From Persicitalea jodogahamensis (GTDB lineage Bacteria; Bacteroidota; Bacteroidia; Cytophagales; Spirosomataceae), in assembly GCF_014651615.1 (NCBI RefSeq), contig NZ_BMXF01000001.1, forward strand, positions 1,335,731 to 1,399,730: a stretch of DNA of 64,000 nt, read 5' to 3'. Below the pieces are notes generated by a model. That model worked only from the letters and a program-made list of their open reading frames with translations. It ran no database searches and was not told the origin of the DNA. The position numbers were made by a program, and so were the translations under genes. This document shows positions 24,175 through 32,220 of this stretch, piece by piece. The number at the start of each line of letters is the position of its first letter. The first letter of the stretch is position 1.

Positions 24175-24528
24175 ATGAATCTCACTATAGAACAAAACGA
24201 TACCCTTACCTGGCACCTGGCCTGCCAGGCCTCGGATGTCCCCGAGGACGGCGGCGTTTGCGCGCTGATCGAAGGCCGGCAGGTTGCGATTTTTAATTTT
24301 GCCCGCCGGGTTGAATGGTACGCTACTGATAACGAATGCCCGCACCGTCAGCAAATGGCTCTGTCGCGTGGTATGATCGGCAGTCAGGGGGGGGAGCCGA
24401 AGGTAGCCTGTCCTTTTCACAAAAAAACGTTTTCACTGCAAACGGGAAAATGCCTGAGCGATGAGGAGTACGGGATAAACACCTATGCCGTAAAGGTGGA
24501 AAACGGCCTCGTGTATGTGGCATTGTAA
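24175..24528 (+). CDS. nirD: Nitrite reductase small subunit, Rieske type
   Basis: A 117-residue Rieske-fold subunit that partners NirB. The [2Fe-2S] ligands are visible as C55-P-H57 and C79-P-F-H82, with the C-terminal strand pattern NTYAVKVENGLVYVAL. It lies 109 bp after nirB and only 6 bp before the sensor kinase gene. An eight-G homopolymer (24387-24394) sits between the two ligand pairs, so a slipped G would shift the frame before C79. In this sequence the frame is intact. Confidence 0.93.
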   Translation: MNLTIEQNDTLTWHLACQASDVPEDGGVCALIEGRQVAIFNFARRVEWYATDNECPHRQQMALSRGMIGSQGGEPKVACPFHKKTFSLQTGKCLSDEEYGINTYAVKVENGLVYVAL

Positions 24529-24534
24529 CGGACT

Positions 24535-25962
24535 ATGAATCCCCTCGACCATCAGGTAGCGCAGCGGCTTACGCAGTACTATGTACTGGCGTTGTTGCTG
24601 GTGGCTGTATTGACCATCAGTGAGTTGCTCTTTGTAGAAAGAACGCTTCGTGAACTTGATGACGATGGACGGGTGGTGAATGTAGCAGGAAGACAGCGAA
24701 TGCTCAGCCAGCGGCTGACCAAGCTGGCGGTGCTGCGCACTCAGGGAATACCCTATGCTGATCCTGGTGACTTCGATCAGTCGTTGACGCTGTGGCGCGA
24801 GAGCCAGGAACAGTTACGAGAGGGAAGGTTACAGATGGAGAAGGAATATGTAGTGCGAAAAAGTCTGTTGTTAGACAGTATGTTCGCGAAAGTGCAGCCC
24901 GTTTTTGAATCCATGTACGGACATCTAAAAGTCATCGCCTCGGAAAAGCCTTCAGCTGACACAAAGAAGGAAGCGTTGCGTGTGGTTTTGGCGAAAGAGC
25001 CAATATTCCTGCGGCAGATGGACGCCATCGTCTTCCGCTTCGACGCCGAAAGCCTGGAACGGGTGCAATACCTCGAGCGTGTGGAATGGTTGCTCACCAT
25101 GGCCACGCTTGTTGTTCTGTTTTTGGAAGGACTGTTTGTATTTCGACCTGTGGTGAGCCATACCAAGCAGGTAGTTCGCCAATTGACCGAATCAAAAGGA
25201 GAGCTGAAATACATCAACCAACGTCTGGAAGAAACCAACCAGCAATTGGTAAGTGCTCAGGAAAAGCTGGTTCGGGCCACAAAGGAGAAATACGAGTTGC
25301 AGTTGGCCGAGGAAACGGTGCGTTCGGCGGCATTGCTGGAAGGGCAGGAGGAGGAGCGGAGGCGCTTTGCCCGCGAACTGCATGATGGAATCGGGCAGAT
25401 GTTGACAGGCCTGAAACTACACGTTGAAAAAATCAGGCAAATGCCTGCGGCAAATGAAAAACAGCGGCAGCGTGTGGAAGACCTGCGTGATTTGTTGCAG
25501 GAAACGATTCAAAACACCCGTGAAGTGGCTTTCAATCTGATGCCTTCTGTGCTGGGTGACTTTGGGCTGGAAGCAGCACTAAAACTGCTGACAGAGCAGA
25601 CCGCCAGATCGTCAGGAATGGTAGTTGAGTTTAAGGGGACAAAAGAACCCGCACGGTTGACTCCCGTGCAGGAGATCGGACTGTATCGCATTGCCCAGGA
25701 AGGACTGAACAATGCGGTGAAGTATTCGGAAGCCGAACGGATCGATGTGGTTTTTAAGAAAAATGCCTCCGAAGTAAGCTTATCCATAAAAGATAACGGC
25801 AAAGGTTTCAGAGTTGCGGACATTCCGAAGCCGGAAACCTATTCTCTAACGCACAACGGTATTGGCAACATGAGAACAAGGGCACGGCTGCTCAATGGTA
25901 GTTTGAAAATTAGTTCAAGAGGTAATAAAGGCAGTAAAGTCGAGGTTAAGATTTTTTTATAA
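24535..25962 (+). CDS. NarX-like nitrate-sensing histidine kinase
   Basis: A 475-residue membrane kinase. TM1 spans about 16-35 and TM2 about 184-203; between them is a periplasmic four-helix sensor. The segment RVVNVAGRQRMLSQR at 46-60 resembles the P-box of NarX/NarQ and the PilJ-type N-terminal domain, the known nitrate-binding region of those sensors. After TM2 come a coiled linker, a HisKA_3 dimerisation domain (FARELHDGIGQ, H283 the likely phosphorylated residue) and a HATPase_c domain (GLNNAVKYSEA, DNGKGF, GIGNMRTRA). It is encoded between nirD and its response regulator (19 bp). Ligand assignment is inference from motif and context. Confidence 0.88.
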   Translation: MNPLDHQVAQRLTQYYVLALLLVAVLTISELLFVERTLRELDDDGRVVNVAGRQRMLSQRLTKLAVLRTQGIPYADPGDFDQSLTLWRESQEQLREGRLQMEKEYVVRKSLLLDSMFAKVQPVFESMYGHLKVIASEKPSADTKKEALRVVLAKEPIFLRQMDAIVFRFDAESLERVQYLERVEWLLTMATLVVLFLEGLFVFRPVVSHTKQVVRQLTESKGELKYINQRLEETNQQLVSAQEKLVRATKEKYELQLAEETVRSAALLEGQEEERRRFARELHDGIGQMLTGLKLHVEKIRQMPAANEKQRQRVEDLRDLLQETIQNTREVAFNLMPSVLGDFGLEAALKLLTEQTARSSGMVVEFKGTKEPARLTPVQEIGLYRIAQEGLNNAVKYSEAERIDVVFKKNASEVSLSIKDNGKGFRVADIPKPETYSLTHNGIGNMRTRARLLNGSLKISSRGNKGSKVEVKIFL

Positions 25963-25981
25963 TCCATTATGAATCAAAGCT

Positions 25982-26665
25982 ATGTTGAATGACAAACCGA
26001 TACGTATTTTAGTTGTGGATGATCATTCGGTGGTTCGAAAAGGACTACTGAATTTGCTGGAAGACGAAAAAGATATTGAAATCGTAGGTGAAGCTACCGA
26101 CGGCGATGAGGCCCTTGATATGATTCCGATCCGCTTACCGGATGTGGTTCTGCTGGATATAACCATGCCGCGTATGTCGGGTATCGAGGTGACCCGGGAG
26201 GCGACCCGCTCTTATCCGACGGTGCGGATTTTGATATTCAGCATGCACAATAATCCCGACTATATCCTGAATGCCGTGCAGAATGGAGCGGCAGGGTACC
26301 TCCTGAAAGACACTGGCCAGGAGGAAATCCTGAAAGCGATCAGAACCGTGAACGGCGGCGATCTGTACTACCCACCCAATGCATCATCGGTGATAATCAG
26401 GAATCTGGTAGTGCAGCGGTCCATCAACCGAAGCAGCGATAACGGTCTTATCACGAACACTCCTACCTCGATATGGCACCGGATTACCAGTCGGGAACAT
26501 CAAATCCTCCAATGCCTGACCGAAGGTATGAGTAGTAAGGATATTGCACGTCGCTTCGACGTCAGCCCGCACACCGTTGCCAACCAACGGGCGAGTATCA
26601 TCCGTAAAGCAAGAGTGAAAAACACAGCTGAACTGGTAAGTTTGGCCCTGCGGGAGAGAGTTTGA
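25982..26665 (+). CDS. NarL/LuxR-family response regulator
   Basis: A 227-residue regulator with an N-terminal receiver: acidic pocket DD at 13-14, phospho-acceptor D59 in VVLLDITMP, and a lysine in YLLKDTG near 102-108. A LuxR/NarL helix-turn-helix lies at about 160-225 (ITSREHQILQCLTEGMSSKD, then IARRFDVSPHTVANQRA). It is the last gene of the nirBD operon and the cognate partner of the upstream kinase. It probably controls the divergent nitrate promoters. The next gene is convergent, and the 139 bp between holds an imperfect branched inverted repeat (AGCGACAA at 26682-26689 with TTGTCGCT at 26748-26755) that may help termination. Confidence 0.93.
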   Translation: MLNDKPIRILVVDDHSVVRKGLLNLLEDEKDIEIVGEATDGDEALDMIPIRLPDVVLLDITMPRMSGIEVTREATRSYPTVRILIFSMHNNPDYILNAVQNGAAGYLLKDTGQEEILKAIRTVNGGDLYYPPNASSVIIRNLVVQRSINRSSDNGLITNTPTSIWHRITSREHQILQCLTEGMSSKDIARRFDVSPHTVANQRASIIRKARVKNTAELVSLALRERV

Positions 26666-26804
26666 TTATGTTATATAATGAAGCGACAAGGCAACAGAAT
26701 GAAATAGGGACCTTCTGTTTTGCATGCTCACCGATACTCAAAACCCTTTGTCGCTATGCTGGTACCTAGTCCCACACTTAAACCCTTTGTGCCTTTGACC
26801 CGCT

Positions 26805-29189
26805 CTAATTCTTTAAAACCTTCTTTCGTACCCTGAACTCTCCAACTACCACCTCTACCACATAAAGTCCTGCTGCTACTCGCCGGATGTCCAGAGTGTG
26901 GCTGACCTGATCGGCCTGCTTTTGGAAACTCTCCTGCCGGACAGCCACGCCATTGAGGTTATAGACCGTTGCCTGCACCGGGCCGCGTAAGTCGTTATCC
27001 AGACTTACTTCTACAAGGCCCGTATTAGGATTAGGCGAGAGCTGCACGGTGTTTTCAAGGAGCGCCTGACGGGCTGGCTCATTGCCAAGCACCTGGATAT
27101 TCCGCACATAGATATTGGCCGAGGCAGTGCTATCGCCGCAAACATCGACCCCCGAGCCCCGCACCGAATAGGTAATCGTCTGGCTCGGGCGGGCAATCAC
27201 CTGTGGTCCCAGGGTAGTGTTCAGATTCGTGCCCGGTGTCCAGGTATAGATACTCGCGCCATTGGCCTGTAAGGTTACGGCCTCGCCGGGGTTAATAAAC
27301 TGCGCCGAAGCTGACACCAGAACGGACGGCTTCATACCAGGCCTCACTGTGATGTCATGGGCAATATTCAGCCCCGTACGACGCAAAAACAGATCCCACT
27401 CGCCCTGGGCGTTTTGCTCCCAGGAAGTACCCTTTACCGACTCACCGTTTTTGGTGGTGAACAGCGCCACTGAATCGCCGTTGTACACTAGTTGCAGACC
27501 GACGTGGTAGCCTTGCCCGAACAGCGGAACCTGACGGTCGAAGGTGATGTCGGTCGCCCGGTTGTTAGCCACATCGCTCACAATCCGGCGAAGCGGCACC
27601 TGCTTCTCTTCAAGGATAGCCCCTGGTCCGCCCTGAAAACCCCGGGCATTCCAAACGGTAACAAGTACTGTATTTTCGGAATCAGCTCCGTCTTTGGCAA
27701 ACGCCCGTCCAAATCGCAATGTCACGCCGCCCAGATTGCTGTAACCCAGCGGGTTGTCAAATTGCTCGGAGATAGCCATCACTTTCCGCCCGTTGTGGCC
27801 CGAAACATAGCCCACACGGGTTGTGTCGCGAATAAGGGTTCGCGTGCCGTTGAAGTTGGTCTTCTCGGTGCACAGGCCCGAGCTGAGTACCTCGATATAC
27901 GCCTCGCGTTTCAAGGTATCCGACACACCCAGACTATTGGCAGCCACCAGCGTAACCAGGAATTTTCCTGCCCGGTTGTAAGTGACAGTCGGGTTTTGCT
28001 GGGTGGAATTGGCGGGAGTGCCTCCCTCGAACGTCCAGTACCAGCGGTTGGGAAAATTGCTGGAAAGGTCGAAGAACTTCACCTCCGCGCCTAATAGCAC
28101 TTGCTGGGTTTCAGCCCGGAAATTGGCGCGGGGAGGCCCGGCAATTGTGGTGCCGCACAGGTTTGACGTGGTAAGGCTGTTGCGGCGCGGGCTGATGTCC
28201 ATCACGGTGCGCATCCGGGTCTTCTGGCCTTTGGTAAAGATATTGAAACAAGCGTCATCGGAATAGTCCATGTAGTTTTGCACCATATTGACCGCTCCGC
28301 AGGAGGTGCGTCCCACCTGACAGCCCCGACTTTCACTGGCCTGGGGAGGCGTATCGTCCACGAAGTCGTTGCCGCAGTTGGCGTCGCCCCAGATGTGCCG
28401 TAATCCCAGCCAGTGGCCTACTTCGTGAGTGAGCGTTCGGCCTTGGTTGTAAGGAGCCTGCATCACCGGGAAGTTGCCTTTCAAGGCATTGCCAAAACTA
28501 CGGTAGGCAATCACTACACCGTCGGTATTTCTGGGACTGTTGTCCGGGATACCTGCCAGGGTAGACGCACTCGGGAACTGGGCGTATCCCAGCAACTGGG
28601 CACTGGCGTCGAAGTCGAGTACCCATATATTGAAGTACTTATCGGGATCCCAAATCGTGCTTGGTTTGAGGACATTTTCAATATCGTTTCTGGTCCAGGT
28701 TGCCCGGTTGCCATTATAGCGATCGATTCCCGGCTCAGCCATTGTATTTCCCTGCTGATTCAGGCGTGCCAGACAGAATTCGATTTCGATATCGGCTCCC
28801 CTCGGATCGTCGTTGAAACCGGGCGTGCCGGCCTTACGGCGAAAATCCTCATTGAGCGTTTCGATTTGCGCCTGTACCTGCGCCTGACTCAAATTGCGAC
28901 CCGCACCCACGGCTTCGCCATTGTGCACAATGTGAACAATGATCGGAATTGTAAGCGTTTCGAGTGCTACGCGCCCACTTTTCTGCAATTCCTCCCGTTG
29001 CTGAATCTTCTTTTGCAGCAGTATTTCAAAGTCCTGTAATGAGCCCATGCCGGGGTACTTGGACCGCAAAAGGCTGTCCATCTGCATAGTAGCGCATAGT
29101 TCGGGCTGGGCCGCATTCAGCTGCGCTTGTGCCTCAAAACCACACAGAAAATTCAGTAAAAACAGAAGAAGCAGGTAAAGACGGTTCAT
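26805..29189 (-). CDS. Secreted M43 (pappalysin-type) metalloprotease with T9SS sorting domain
   Basis: A 794-residue secreted protein: signal peptide (1-22, ending FEAQAQ), propeptide, then an M43 metalloprotease with the extended zinc motif HEVGHWLGLRH (about 252-262) and Met-turn NYMDYSDD. A PKD domain (PRANFRAETQQ ... FLVTLVAANS) and beta-sandwich modules follow. A C-terminal type A T9SS sorting domain (LSPNPNTGLVEV ... GLYVVEVVVG) ends in basic residues. It should be exported through the type IX system and act on extracellular proteins. It is the last gene of the leftward SusC-SusD-lipoprotein operon, so its products are probably imported by that transporter (inference). Confidence 0.92.
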   Translation of the reverse strand: MNRLYLLLLFLLNFLCGFEAQAQLNAAQPELCATMQMDSLLRSKYPGMGSLQDFEILLQKKIQQREELQKSGRVALETLTIPIIVHIVHNGEAVGAGRNLSQAQVQAQIETLNEDFRRKAGTPGFNDDPRGADIEIEFCLARLNQQGNTMAEPGIDRYNGNRATWTRNDIENVLKPSTIWDPDKYFNIWVLDFDASAQLLGYAQFPSASTLAGIPDNSPRNTDGVVIAYRSFGNALKGNFPVMQAPYNQGRTLTHEVGHWLGLRHIWGDANCGNDFVDDTPPQASESRGCQVGRTSCGAVNMVQNYMDYSDDACFNIFTKGQKTRMRTVMDISPRRNSLTTSNLCGTTIAGPPRANFRAETQQVLLGAEVKFFDLSSNFPNRWYWTFEGGTPANSTQQNPTVTYNRAGKFLVTLVAANSLGVSDTLKREAYIEVLSSGLCTEKTNFNGTRTLIRDTTRVGYVSGHNGRKVMAISEQFDNPLGYSNLGGVTLRFGRAFAKDGADSENTVLVTVWNARGFQGGPGAILEEKQVPLRRIVSDVANNRATDITFDRQVPLFGQGYHVGLQLVYNGDSVALFTTKNGESVKGTSWEQNAQGEWDLFLRRTGLNIAHDITVRPGMKPSVLVSASAQFINPGEAVTLQANGASIYTWTPGTNLNTTLGPQVIARPSQTITYSVRGSGVDVCGDSTASANIYVRNIQVLGNEPARQALLENTVQLSPNPNTGLVEVSLDNDLRGPVQATVYNLNGVAVRQESFQKQADQVSHTLDIRRVAAGLYVVEVVVGEFRVRKKVLKN

Positions 29190-29267
29190 TGTTCAGTAGG
29201 CCGGGCTGTGGATCAGAATGGGGAAATAGAAATAATGTCGATTCAGCGGCAGTAACAAGAGCGTTGC

Positions 29268-29771
29268 CTATTTGTTTGCCGAGGTAAATACGAAACGGTA
29301 ACTCGCGTTGACATTGTCGAGCTCGTCCAGGTAGATCTCCAGAGTCATGCTGGTTTCGGTGAGCGATTTCACAATGTAGGGCAGTCTGCCCGAGCTGAGT
29401 AGCGGAAAAGCAAATTCCAGTGTGGCCGTGGCATTGACGAAACTCCATGTGTCAGCCAAAAGTACGTCGGGTTCGCTGCTGGAGCATTTGGTTGGGCCAT
29501 TGATGTACTCATACTTCCGCTCGGCATTAGCGTAGAACACAAACTGGTCGTCGGCTTCACATGTGTTGTTGAAAAGCTGGCTGGCCGGCACCGGACCCGA
29601 CTCCTCGCCATCGTCAATGACCTCGAAAGAAGTAAGTGACCAGGTTTTCTTCTCAGTACCCGTAAGCAGTTGGGTGTAGGTGAGAGGCTTGGGGTCGGTC
29701 GTTTCTGAGCAGCCCGACAGAATCAGGATAAACAGCCCGGAAGCTACTATGAGTAAACGGTTGAGTATCAT
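29268..29771 (-). CDS. Putative lipocalin-like lipoprotein
   Basis: A 167-residue lipoprotein with a signal peptide and lipobox ending LILSGC (cysteine 21). The mature part opens with a short linker, then TYTQLLTGTEKKTWSLTSFEV, and is beta-rich. This resembles the small lipocalin-like lipoproteins often found next to Bacteroidota SusCD pairs. No catalytic residues are recognised. It lies between the Calx-beta-like lipoprotein and the M43 protease in the operon and may be a surface binding protein (inference). Confidence 0.68.
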   Translation of the reverse strand: MILNRLLIVASGLFILILSGCSETTDPKPLTYTQLLTGTEKKTWSLTSFEVIDDGEESGPVPASQLFNNTCEADDQFVFYANAERKYEYINGPTKCSSSEPDVLLADTWSFVNATATLEFAFPLLSSGRLPYIVKSLTETSMTLEIYLDELDNVNASYRFVFTSANK

Positions 29772-29850
29772 GGTGGTTTGTTTAGGGATTTAGAGTTTAG
29801 ATCGGTCGTCCTCAAGCGTACGGATTAACTCCTTCAATTTAGCCTTCTCT

Positions 29851-30672
29851 TTAATTCCTGGGTACGTAAGTAAAGGGTACTGAAAGTACTGTGTCCCTAG
29901 TTTCGCTGACTGGAAGCTTTATCCTGATGTTCAGCGTGATGGCGCGGGTCTGTGGATTCCAGAGGCCATTGCCGCGTAAGGTGTCGTAGGGAGTGGCCAG
30001 CGCGGCACTAACCTGGGGAGGAATAGTCAGCGTATTGTCGCCATTATCGATAAAATTAATGGGTACTTTCCTGGCATTGAAGTCAAACAAGCCCAGGTTC
30101 CAGTTTGCAACGGTGTAGGTCTTACAGTCAAGGCTGCTGATTTCAATATTTTCAACCTGAATTGATCCATTCTGGACCCGGCGACTGCCCGTGTAGAACC
30201 CGCTCAGCAGGCAATCGTCCTGAATGGTCAGGCGGAAAGTCTTGCCCATATTGCCTTTGCCGAAACCAACCTGAAGATCCTGACTGGAGCTGACATCGGT
30301 AAGGGTCAGCACGATATCCTGTGAACCCAGAATATTGTTGGCATTATTAATCAGTCGTACGACAATAGTGCCAAAGTACTGACCCGCCGGTATGGTCACG
30401 ACTCCCTTTGTGCCTTCAATGACGTAGTCGCGACCTTCACGGGCGTCGCCACCTACGGTGTAATTGACCGATACAGCCTGGGCAAGCGGCTTACCCACCA
30501 CATGTACTTTTACTTCAATGGGCTGGCCGAGGCTTTCTTTCATAACCACAGAGGAATCCGAAAACCGCACGTAATCCGGCCCTTCAAAGGTGATCTGCTG
30601 CTCCTCACAGGAGGCCAGTGCCAGCATTGCCAGTACGAAGCCCAGCGAGAATATTTTGTGGGTGAGTTTCAT
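29851..30672 (-). CDS. SusCD-associated lipoprotein with Calx-beta-like domain (DUF4843-like)
   Basis: A 273-residue lipoprotein: signal peptide with lipobox LASC (cysteine 22), then YVRFSDSS and a beta-sandwich with VSVNYTVGGDAREGRDYVIEG (about 68-88) and GVVTIPAGQYFGTIVVRLIN. This is the pattern of Calx-beta and DUF4843 modules. The C-terminal half is a second beta domain. Such proteins are usually the third gene after SusC and SusD and are exposed at the cell surface. It lies 112 bp after the SusD gene. The ligand is unknown; the linked protease suggests peptides rather than glycans. Confidence 0.75.
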   Translation of the reverse strand: MKLTHKIFSLGFVLAMLALASCEEQQITFEGPDYVRFSDSSVVMKESLGQPIEVKVHVVGKPLAQAVSVNYTVGGDAREGRDYVIEGTKGVVTIPAGQYFGTIVVRLINNANNILGSQDIVLTLTDVSSSQDLQVGFGKGNMGKTFRLTIQDDCLLSGFYTGSRRVQNGSIQVENIEISSLDCKTYTVANWNLGLFDFNARKVPINFIDNGDNTLTIPPQVSAALATPYDTLRGNGLWNPQTRAITLNIRIKLPVSETRDTVLSVPFTYVPRN

Positions 30673-30784
30673 TGTTGTCAGCTTTAGGCTCTAAGCTATA
30701 AGCTTTACGCCAAAAAAAATAATGAGATTTTTAGTAACAATACAGGCGATGAATATAACCCAGAGCTTAAGGCCAACAGCGCCT

Positions 30785-32191
30785 TTAATACCCCGGATTT
30801 TGCGATCCTTTCAGAGCGTCGTTTCGCTGGATTTCGCTTTGAGGAATCGGCCAAAGAGTGAACTTTTCGTTCCAGTTAGGCGAGAAAGCTGCCATCACGG
30901 TTTGAATACGGTTTGTCCGCTTCAAATCATACCAGCGATGTCCCTCGAAAGAGAGTTCGTACACCCGCTCCTTTTCGATAGTTAGCAGTGCATCGGCCTG
31001 GGTCGTGAGGCTGGCGTTGGGAGCTTTGGCACGCTGGCGCAGCACGTTGATGTCGGCCTGAGCGCCGTTGGTACCCACAATTCGCCCCTGCTGGGCACGG
31101 GCTTCGGCCCGGATAAGGTACTGTTCGGCCAGACGGAAAATCGTGATGTTGTTATTCGCTTCGTCGGGAGAACCGTACTTTACCACCGACCAGCCGTTAT
31201 CACGACCACGCTGCCGGGTGGGATCAAAGGAAATCGTCTGGCGGCGCTCCCCCGCGTTGGGTTCAAGCATGGTAAGTATAAAGGTGTTAGCCGGAATAAC
31301 CTCGCGACGGCCGCGCAACACATCGTTCAGGCTAAAAGTACTGGTGCCGGGGTCGTCACTTGAATTATTGGCGTAAGCTACCTCAAATATTGTCTCGTCA
31401 TCGACTTCCTGAAAAAACACGGTAGCGATGTCTGTAGGCATTGTTTGCAATCCGGTAGCAATAATCTCTGATGCCAGCTTCTCGGCTTGCACCCAGTCCT
31501 TCTGGTAGAGATAGTAGCGGGCCAGAGCCGCCCGGACTGCGTTCTTGGTGGCAAATGTTTTGGCCAGGGTTTTGTTGGCGTTGGTATTTGGTAAATCCGG
31601 TAGCGCGGCGTTGTAGTCAGCCAGCACCGAATTCAAAATATCCTCGCGTGTAGCCCGTGGAATATTGCGGTTGGTAGCGATTGTCGTCGTTGTTACTCTC
31701 GGAATGCCCCCGAATGTGTGAGCACCCAGAAAATTGACGAATCCGCGAAGGAAACGCGCTTCGGCCAGTACCTGTTTTTTAGTAGCCTCGGTAACGCCGG
31801 GCACGGTGGCAATGCGCTCCTCAATGAAGTTGGCAATGTAAATCGTACTGTAAATCGACCCCCAGTACCTCTCGGCGGCGGCATTGGTGGCGGTAATCTG
31901 CTTATTGCCCAGCTCGTTATAGACGGTGAACGTGCCGTTATGCTGGATAAAATCGGCGGTGAAAGATCCGGCGATCACCAACGGCGCTCCAATCCCCCGG
32001 AATGCATTGTACAAACCCAGTCGTACGGCTTCGACATCGGAGGCTTCGTTCAGCACCAGTTCGTCCACCAAAAGATCCACGGGTGGCGGTTCGAGAATTT
32101 CGCGGCACGAACTGAGCGTAGCCATGAAAGCCAGCGTCACACTCAATAAGCGTAGCAGGGTACTTCTATTAAAAAATAAGGAGCTATTCAT
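30785..32191 (-). CDS. SusD/RagB family nutrient-binding lipoprotein 1
   Basis: A 468-residue lipoprotein: signal peptide with lipobox LSSC (cysteine 29), helical TPR-like N-terminal half (VEAVRLGLYNAF, AEARFLRGFVNFLGAHTFGGIPRV) and a C-terminal SusD-type half (EQYLIRAEARAQQG, INVLRQRAKAP, ELSFEGHRWYDLKRTN, WPIPQSEIQRN). It forms the lid over its SusC partner at the outer membrane. It is encoded 29 bp after the SusC gene, so the two are translated from one message. Its linkage to a protease and two lipoproteins points to a RagAB-like peptide importer (inference). Confidence 0.95.
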   Translation of the reverse strand: MNSSLFFNRSTLLRLLSVTLAFMATLSSCREILEPPPVDLLVDELVLNEASDVEAVRLGLYNAFRGIGAPLVIAGSFTADFIQHNGTFTVYNELGNKQITATNAAAERYWGSIYSTIYIANFIEERIATVPGVTEATKKQVLAEARFLRGFVNFLGAHTFGGIPRVTTTTIATNRNIPRATREDILNSVLADYNAALPDLPNTNANKTLAKTFATKNAVRAALARYYLYQKDWVQAEKLASEIIATGLQTMPTDIATVFFQEVDDETIFEVAYANNSSDDPGTSTFSLNDVLRGRREVIPANTFILTMLEPNAGERRQTISFDPTRQRGRDNGWSVVKYGSPDEANNNITIFRLAEQYLIRAEARAQQGRIVGTNGAQADINVLRQRAKAPNASLTTQADALLTIEKERVYELSFEGHRWYDLKRTNRIQTVMAAFSPNWNEKFTLWPIPQSEIQRNDALKGSQNPGY

Positions 32192-32220
32192 ATTTTGAAT
32201 AAAAACAAGAGGATACTGAA

